From: Taenia hydatigena
Lineage: Eukaryota > Platyhelminthes > Cestoda > Cyclophyllidea > Taeniidae
NCBI GenBank assembly: GCA_036345935.2
Contig: JADWOT020000005.1
Span: 5,079,960 to 5,143,959, forward strand
Reading direction: 5' to 3'
DNA length: 64,000 nucleotides
The notes below the pieces were generated by a model. It was not told where the DNA came from. It saw only the letters and a list, made by a program, of their open reading frames with translations, and did not search any database. Positions 58,597-64,000 of this stretch are shown piece by piece; position 1 is the first letter of the stretch, and each line of letters begins with the position of its first letter. The translations under genes were made by a program, and so were the position numbers.

Positions 58597-59286
58597 TCAT
58601 TTTGTGGTTGATTGTTTTATCGAATGTGAGCTTAAGACTTTTAATTGATAGAAGTTTGAAGATTTTGTAGACAGCCAGCATTGGAGTAGCAGTTGACCTG
58701 AGAAGTGAAGTTGCGAGTGTGGCTGCTGCATTGCTGCCTCCGATGGTATTGAGTTTGTGATGCAATGGGAGGTCGGTACGTGAGGTGCCGACACTGCAAG
58801 TATATCTGTTCCTGTTGAGCGGCCATTGGAAGTGGGATGAACCCTGTCTGCATTGGCTATGCTACTATTACTCATCCTTCTGTGGCTCTTTGAGTGTGGA
58901 TGCTTTACCATTTCAATGGTAGACCTAGACGAGACCTCATTCAATAGCATAGTTCTCATGATTTGATAATGTTTGTCTTGTGATGCAATACCCGATCTCT
59001 CATATTTTTTGCAATGGCTTCTTTCCAATGGTGTGCTCGTTGACTTTGCGAGGTTATGGGGCCCCATTCGTGGATGTAGTCGACTTCTGACCCGATTACA
59101 TAGCATGAGGTGGTGGTGGAAGTGATCATTTGTGTATTTTTGGTGAGAGAGGGCGGTTTCGTTGACAATTACCTCGATGTGGTTGGATGAGGTTGTGGGT
59201 GCAGTAAGGGCAACAGCGGGCTTGGGCTGCGTTATGTCAGTTGACGTTAAGGCTGGACACCGTACGCAGCTTGAGCTCGAAAGCAC
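58597..59286 (-). CDS. 229-codon open frame, function unknown
   Basis: This is the longest open frame in the window. A chance frame of this length would be expected in about one window in a hundred of this size and composition, so it is likely to be or have been coding. It starts at an ATG at 59,286 and ends at TGA before 58,597. The protein is rich in Ser, Thr, His, Asn and Gln, with few hydrophobic runs, no signal peptide, no transmembrane segment and no motif I recognise. It looks like a disordered region. Parts of the other two minus-strand frames are also open (58,641-58,853; 58,956-59,168), so a low-stop composition (few T on this strand before A or G) may add to its length. No copy elsewhere in the window. 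Confidence 0.4.
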   Translation of the reverse strand: MLSSSSCVRCPALTSTDITQPKPAVALTAPTTSSNHIEVIVNETALSHQKYTNDHFHHHLMLCNRVRSRLHPRMGPHNLAKSTSTPLERSHCKKYERSGIASQDKHYQIMRTMLLNEVSSRSTIEMVKHPHSKSHRRMSNSSIANADRVHPTSNGRSTGTDILAVSAPHVPTSHCITNSIPSEAAMQQPHSQLHFSGQLLLQCWLSTKSSNFYQLKVLSSHSIKQSTTK

Positions 59287-59535
59287 ACGTGTTGCAACGC
59301 ATTAGGTAGGCACAGTTGTGGCTAATGTAGTGGCAAATGGTGTTGCAAACTAGGACTGAGGAGAGGAAACATGGAAGATGTCCTTTTATGGTGAGACAGA
59401 CCATTCCTTTTCTTTGTAACTAATTTAGTTTACCAGAATGTGAGTGCCTTCAAGGTTCTCGAAATTTCCGTTTTCCTGAGGGCCAAGTCTTGCTACTGTA
59501 AATTAGGCATATTTCGAACGCGGTCCTAAGTAAAA

Positions 59536-59829
59536 TCTCCAAAGATCAAATGTTTGCCACAAAAAACGTTGGTCTTTGAAGACCGCAGCGATAGTGAAAG
59601 GCTTCTCTACCACATGGAAGTTGGCGGTTTCATCGCACCGTTCAATGACTTGCGGCCCAGATTTGTGACTGACGAGACACAACTACTAGCGCTCGTCAAA
59701 GGGATTGTCACACCATACATTCTGACCACCAACTCACTCACGCTGCCTGCTTTGGGCAATTCCTATCGACGGTGGACCAAAAGGAAAAAACTACCTAACA
59801 TTCTACGCCTTTTACTGTCTCCTCAATGA
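59536..59829 (+). CDS. Open frame of about 95 codons, function unknown
   Basis: The frame is open from about 59,533 to a TGA at 59,827; no in-frame ATG lies near its start, so it may be an exon. It is GC-richer than the flanks and has a balanced residue mix, with runs such as L-L-Y-H-M-E-V-G-G-F-I-A-P-F-N-D-L and S-Y-R-R-W-T-K-R-K-K. It lies 250 bases from the 229-codon frame on the other strand. No domain recognised; a retroelement fragment is possible but not shown. Confidence 0.3.
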   Translation, partial: SPKIKCLPQKTLVFEDRSDSERLLYHMEVGGFIAPFNDLRPRFVTDETQLLALVKGIVTPYILTTNSLTLPALGNSYRRWTKRKKLPNILRLLLSPQ

Positions 59830-59839
59830 GTCTGTTGGC

Positions 59840-62800
59840 GAGACTGCGGTTAAATGTTTGGAGGAAATCCCACAAACATCGAACTTCTTTATGTAACTTT
59901 GTGGTTTTTTAATTTTTTGGCCGCTTTTAGTCTAGTATAAGCTTTAGAGATTATACTTGGGAACAATGTCTCGGTTGTACCTGCAATCTAGTCAAATCCG
60001 CTTTTTTAGACTTGACGGTATAATAAGTAAATTCAAATCACGCTGCCTAATTGCATGTATGTTTACCATACGAATCTCGCGGCTATCGCGGCAGGGCTAA
60101 ACATCCCTTATTTCATAATGTTTTCAAATCAAGACGTGTCAGATGACAAAATAACATCACTGCTTCCCGTATCGTAGGCCCAGCGTTTTGTACAGGTCTA
60201 CACTAAATATTAATACAATAACGGAACAGTACTATGCATACAGATGCAGGCATTTAGGCATGATCGAAATTCGTGCACCACGGGAGTTGCTCACCAGAAT
60301 ACACCCTATTTATGGTAAAAGGGTTCATCTTCGGCTAAAAGGATCTGAATAAGTTTATGGATGTGGATTTAGTCCAATCACTGGTAAAGCATGTGTAGTG
60401 ATAAGGAGTGGCGTTTCGTATTTGCTGAGTAGCGTATTGAACATACAGCGTTATCTCAAACATTTATAAGTGGATCTGCCAAGAAGGACCTCTGAATCCA
60501 CTGCAAATGCGCCTGTTTTGCATCCAGGTTTCGTGATTCGACGAATTCCATAGGTCATACTCACAGCAATCGCATGAGCAGAGAAGCTAAAGAAATGCGT
60601 GAAAGTAAAAGTACACAAACTGAGAAAGCAGTATAGTTACGCCAAAACATTTATAAATTGATTTACAGGCTGTGCATTGATATTATAGTTTGGTAACTTA
60701 TCTATTTCTCTTTCCGTCCTTTGCCTTTTCCTTCGGCCTTCCACCGTTTCCCTTTCGGGTGAACACGCAATAGTCCTAGCCCTTCTCACTCATTTCACCA
60801 AGAACCTACATTTGCCGATCAATAGAAATCACTTAAAGTTTCTGATTCCTACTTTGAGCACTTTTATGCTCTTATACAATAAATTCTATAAGCACGCAAT
60901 TAGCAGCAGCCATACTGGACCACATTCAAATGCTTGGCACTATTCGCCCTATTTAGAAACACTCTACTAAGCCAAATGAGGTCAGCTTCAAGTCGATTTG
61001 GATTAGATTTTTACTTATTTACTCACATTCAAAAACTGCTTTTATACCCCAGCATTCTAGTACCACGCCATTCGCCTCTAGGAATCGAATTAGAAGACAG
61101 TGATGTTTATCAAGGCCTCTCCATTTCGGCTTTCAGATAATGAGCAATGATATACACGCAGGATAAAAAACACGTTTTGACGATTGAAGGAAGTAAACCA
61201 CTTTTGCCCCATCCTTTTCCAACCCCAATTCCCGGCCTCTCAAAACATTGCGCCCTACGCTACGTGCCAAATTTCTCTAATTTTCCTAACAGATATCGAA
61301 CAGGTAGAGACGGTCTTATTACGTGAAAGGAAATCACAAAGTTATCCCGATGCTGGTTTTTTAAAAGTTACATTATCGCTCGTGCAAATAACATATCAAT
61401 GAGCTTTCAAGGTCCATTCACCCTTTTATCTTTGTTGTGACTATCGATCAAATCATCTTCTGCTGGTTTTCTGCTGATACTAGTTTAAAATTTTTCCTTG
61501 TTGATTTATTTAGTATTTTACAACGATTTTGCATGGGTAATTTGGTATAAGAGAGACAATAAGGCTGGCTTCATGCGTCGAAAATTTATGCAGTAAAAGT
61601 AAAACAATTTAATGCGAACGAAACCAGTCCATAGGTCTGTGGCACTGGTAGCAGAAGCTGGCCACTAAAAGATAGTACTGACTGAGTGGAGTAATTTAAC
61701 ATCAATTTATGATAATTGCGCAAAATCAAAGGATTGCATCAGCAAAGGCATTTATGCAATGCGCATGTAAAAGGCGTTTAATCTTCTCTGACTGATGCTA
61801 GAAATCAGGATTAATCTCCATCTTTTTCACATTCTTTTTAATGTAAAACCCTCAAGATTGTTAAATAGGGATGATATAGGTCACATTGGCTGAACCCTAC
61901 TTATATGCTGATTTTAAATCTCAAGCTTAGGCAGCATTACCACCCGTCGTTTGGAAAACAAAATCGCACTAAGGGTGCTCTTGAACTTTGTTGCTCATTA
62001 TGCCATATTTTAAAGAAATTTATGATGACGCACTCTTCAATGCACCTTTAGTAACTACATTTTGCTGCAGCGCCACAGCAACTTCTGGAATTTTCACTCA
62101 ACATCGCCAGGTCGCTTGCGACTCAGCGCATAAGAATTGCATGTTAATTTGTCTCCATCGTATGCATCAGTTTATGATCGTGAGAGCTCTTCACCTCCTT
62201 TGCATACAGATTTAAGCCGAAGATCAGTTGGTCAAAACTTGTGCCAAAGGTTGCTATCAAACAACCTTGGCCCCAACAGGCAAACTTGCATCAAGTAGTT
62301 TCAATTTAAAATATTCAGGTTAAATAATTGACGATACACTTACAAAAAGGCACTGATGACTTATCACTGCCAAAGAGTATCGTTAAACACAATGGGGACG
62401 CCGCCTTTTCATCGCCCTTTTTAAATAATGATTGTGATGTTAGCGTTAGAAAGTCATTTATTTAAGGCTCCAATGGCGTCGCGTACCAGTTGTGTACATG
62501 TGATGAAAACCGCTTCTCACTTCTACCTCACTGCATTACACAAGCTGGATACTTCTCGTGCCCATGAGTCTAGCTTAGGAACATATGCCTCAACTCCAGT
62601 CAAAATTTGACGTCTACTTTCTGCACTGAAGTAGCGTAAACCTTTACGTCAACTAAATGCTATCACCACAAATAATTTATCGAACTCTTGCCAATGAGCA
62701 ACCCTTCATCTAACTCAAGAAAGCACATTGTGGCTGCATGATAAAAGCGAACACTTGCTCCATTTTAGCGACAAATTTATAATGTGGAAATAAACGCCAG

Positions 62801-62860
62801 AAGAGAGCGAGCATTTGTTTAAACTGCGGACCCCTGAAAATAGACCAGTCAACGAGAGAT
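59840..62860. other. No gene recognised
   Basis: Frames up to 75 codons only. A C/T-rich stretch at about 60,700-60,800 resembles the other pyrimidine tracts. No other repeat was detected. Confidence 0.4.
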
Positions 62861-62867
62861 TGGTGCA

Positions 62868-63062
62868 TTGCTATTTGCCTACAGTGGCTTCAATCCTGCG
62901 GCATTTCGTTTGATATTGCTTAACAGTGTCCTTGTTTTGTTGGTAATGTGGAGAAAACGAAAAAACCCTTTTGAAAAAGTAAGAGCGTTGTACATTTGCG
63001 CTGAATGTCCTTACCCCAGAACTTACACTCATGTGATTTGGACCTGTGAAAGGTGACAACCT
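62868..63062 (+). pseudogene. Zinc-finger-like relic G
   Basis: It aligns with the minus-strand relic at 23,160-23,410. In the frame from 62,868 (62 codons) the first segment shows F-A-Y-S-G-F-N-P with F and S where a finger has C-x2-C; each is one base from a Cys codon. After 12 residues Asn stands for the first His (AAC, one base from CAC). The second segment has C-A-E-C at 62,997-63,008, 12 residues, and then Cys where His is expected. The frame stops at 63,054. This is a two-finger relic of advanced age. Confidence 0.35.
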
Positions 63063-63659
63063 CAAACATCCATTGGCGTCGCAAAACATAAACGAATTAA
63101 CTTGATCCCAACAAGCCAATGCATGGCGCATTTCCAAAAGGCAAGCAGTGTCTCTGAGAGTAGCCTAATAAGTTGGAGCAATTTAATCAAGTTTCTGTCC
63201 AATTCGACCAAGTGCAAATTACAAATTGGCAGCAGAATTCCATCAGTCATATCTGAAGATCAATCAACTCTGCAATTACAACAATAGTCGCCTGCGAACG
63301 GTGTAGCATGAATCCTTGTCACCCTTCCAAATGAATGCCACTCTTGAAAGGGTTAACAGCACCAGCCCTATCGCCAACATGAAAAATTCCTCAATCATCT
63401 CCCATGCATCGGCGTGGATTCCTTTGAAACGAGCGGATTGATTGCGTAGGCGGCAAGTTACTCTTCGGACTTTAATCAAATCGACTTTCAGTGTTCCTTT
63501 GCATGTTGGAGCTGCCCAGAAAAAACGTCAATGTATGCATAGAAGAGGTATAATGTCTATCGTTTCTCCGTTCATTTGGGTGATTTTAAAGCCGAACTCG
63601 CTATTTTCAGCGCTCCTCACCTGCGGCTTGAAGGTTGGTCATAGATGACCGCTCTTTGA

Positions 63660-63824
63660 TGCGGAGAGGAAGTTAACTCCCCGCTATCATGTCATCACCT
63701 CCATTTCCTCATTTCGTCGCAATGCTCCATGATGGTGGTTCGTCCGGTCTGCTTCCGACACTTCAGGTACAATTGTCATCTTCAAACTCATTTTGAAGCG
63801 GCTCACATAGGCACGTATTTTTAA
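63660..63824 (+). pseudogene. Zinc finger H at the right edge, one ligand lost
   Basis: The frame is open from about 63,660 to TAA at 63,822. The finger reads R-P-V-C at 63,741-63,752, 12 residues, H at 63,789 and H at 63,804 (x4). The first Cys is Arg (CGT, one base from TGT); the other three ligands stand. After it, GCACGTATTT lies where B has GTAGGTATTT, so the donor is shifted or lost. At 63,850-63,873 there is TTTCATCTTTCTTTTCTTTGTAG, a very good acceptor at the place where B, C and D have theirs. The relic may be part of the same gene copy as G, about 700 bases upstream. The rest lies beyond the window. Confidence 0.5.
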
Positions 63825-64000
63825 CTGCCTTAAAGCAATCAATGCCACGGTTTCATCTTTCTTTTCTTTGTAGAATTAGAACGGTTTGCGCGCATTTCTT
63901 GTAGATCCATCTATCGGAACTTCTCTTGTCTCCAATTCCACAGGGCTGTCTGACACAAAGAAACGCTAACTCACATCTCCCATCGATAGGTGATGACTTC

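Noticed and set aside
1..64000. CRISPR arrays, rRNA genes, bacterial operons, telomere repeats, reverse transcriptase or transposase motifs.
   Set aside because: None was seen on either strand. There are no regularly spaced identical repeats, no rRNA core words, no telomeric runs, and no frame with a Y-x-D-D or DDE-type context.

Overview
This is nuclear DNA from a eukaryote, most likely an invertebrate. It is AT-rich (about 60% by eye) and has no operon-like packing of genes. Short introns with GT...AG ends can be seen, the best-defined being 67 nt. There is no long gene on either strand. In random sequence of this composition a stop should occur about every 16 codons, so most open frames of 60-140 codons here are what chance predicts. 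Only one frame, 229 codons on the minus strand at 58,597-59,286, is clearly longer than chance. I cannot name the species from the sequence.

The main content is a patchwork of old, diverged duplications of gene fragments. The clearest family is a decayed C2H2 zinc-finger gene. Units at 7.15-8.8 kb (A, plus), 37.93-39.2 kb (C, plus) and 43.34-44.42 kb (B, plus) line up over 1 kb or more, and a fourth unit at 19.39-19.91 kb (D) is inverted. Each full unit has three finger-coding segments separated by introns; the spacing in the better fingers is C-x2-C-x12-H-x4-H. Splice signals sit at the same places in several copies, so the copies arose by duplication of DNA and not by retroposition. A piece of the third segment is at 22.2-22.4 kb (E). 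More distant finger relics are at 23.1-23.4 kb (F, minus), 62.87-63.06 kb (G) and 63.66-63.82 kb (H). The last lies at the right edge, so the family probably continues outside the window.

Other repeated relics are present. A 2.3-kb block at the left end recurs at 28.15-30.44 kb. A coding-like relic at 6.6-6.9 kb recurs inverted at 31.25-31.74 kb. A relic at 20.45-20.86 kb recurs at 23.69-24.17 kb. An F-box-like relic at 13.5-13.9 kb recurs at 57.6-58.1 kb. An element with a coding-like head and a pyrimidine-rich tail occurs at 21.83-22.11 kb (minus), 56.38-56.62 kb and 56.87-57.30 kb. A short repeat at 10.36-10.56 kb recurs inverted at 44.53-44.72 kb. Between 46.4 and 47.8 kb there are four tRNA-like sequences (Glu, an unassigned one on the minus strand, Arg and Thr types), all damaged.

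The picture is a gene-poor, duplication-rich stretch such as heterochromatin or a cluster of dead gene duplicates. No working gene can be shown from this sequence alone. The best candidates for anything still functional are finger unit B, the finger at the right edge, the 229-codon frame and a possible spliced exon at 45.65-45.82 kb. All homology statements rest on alignment by eye.
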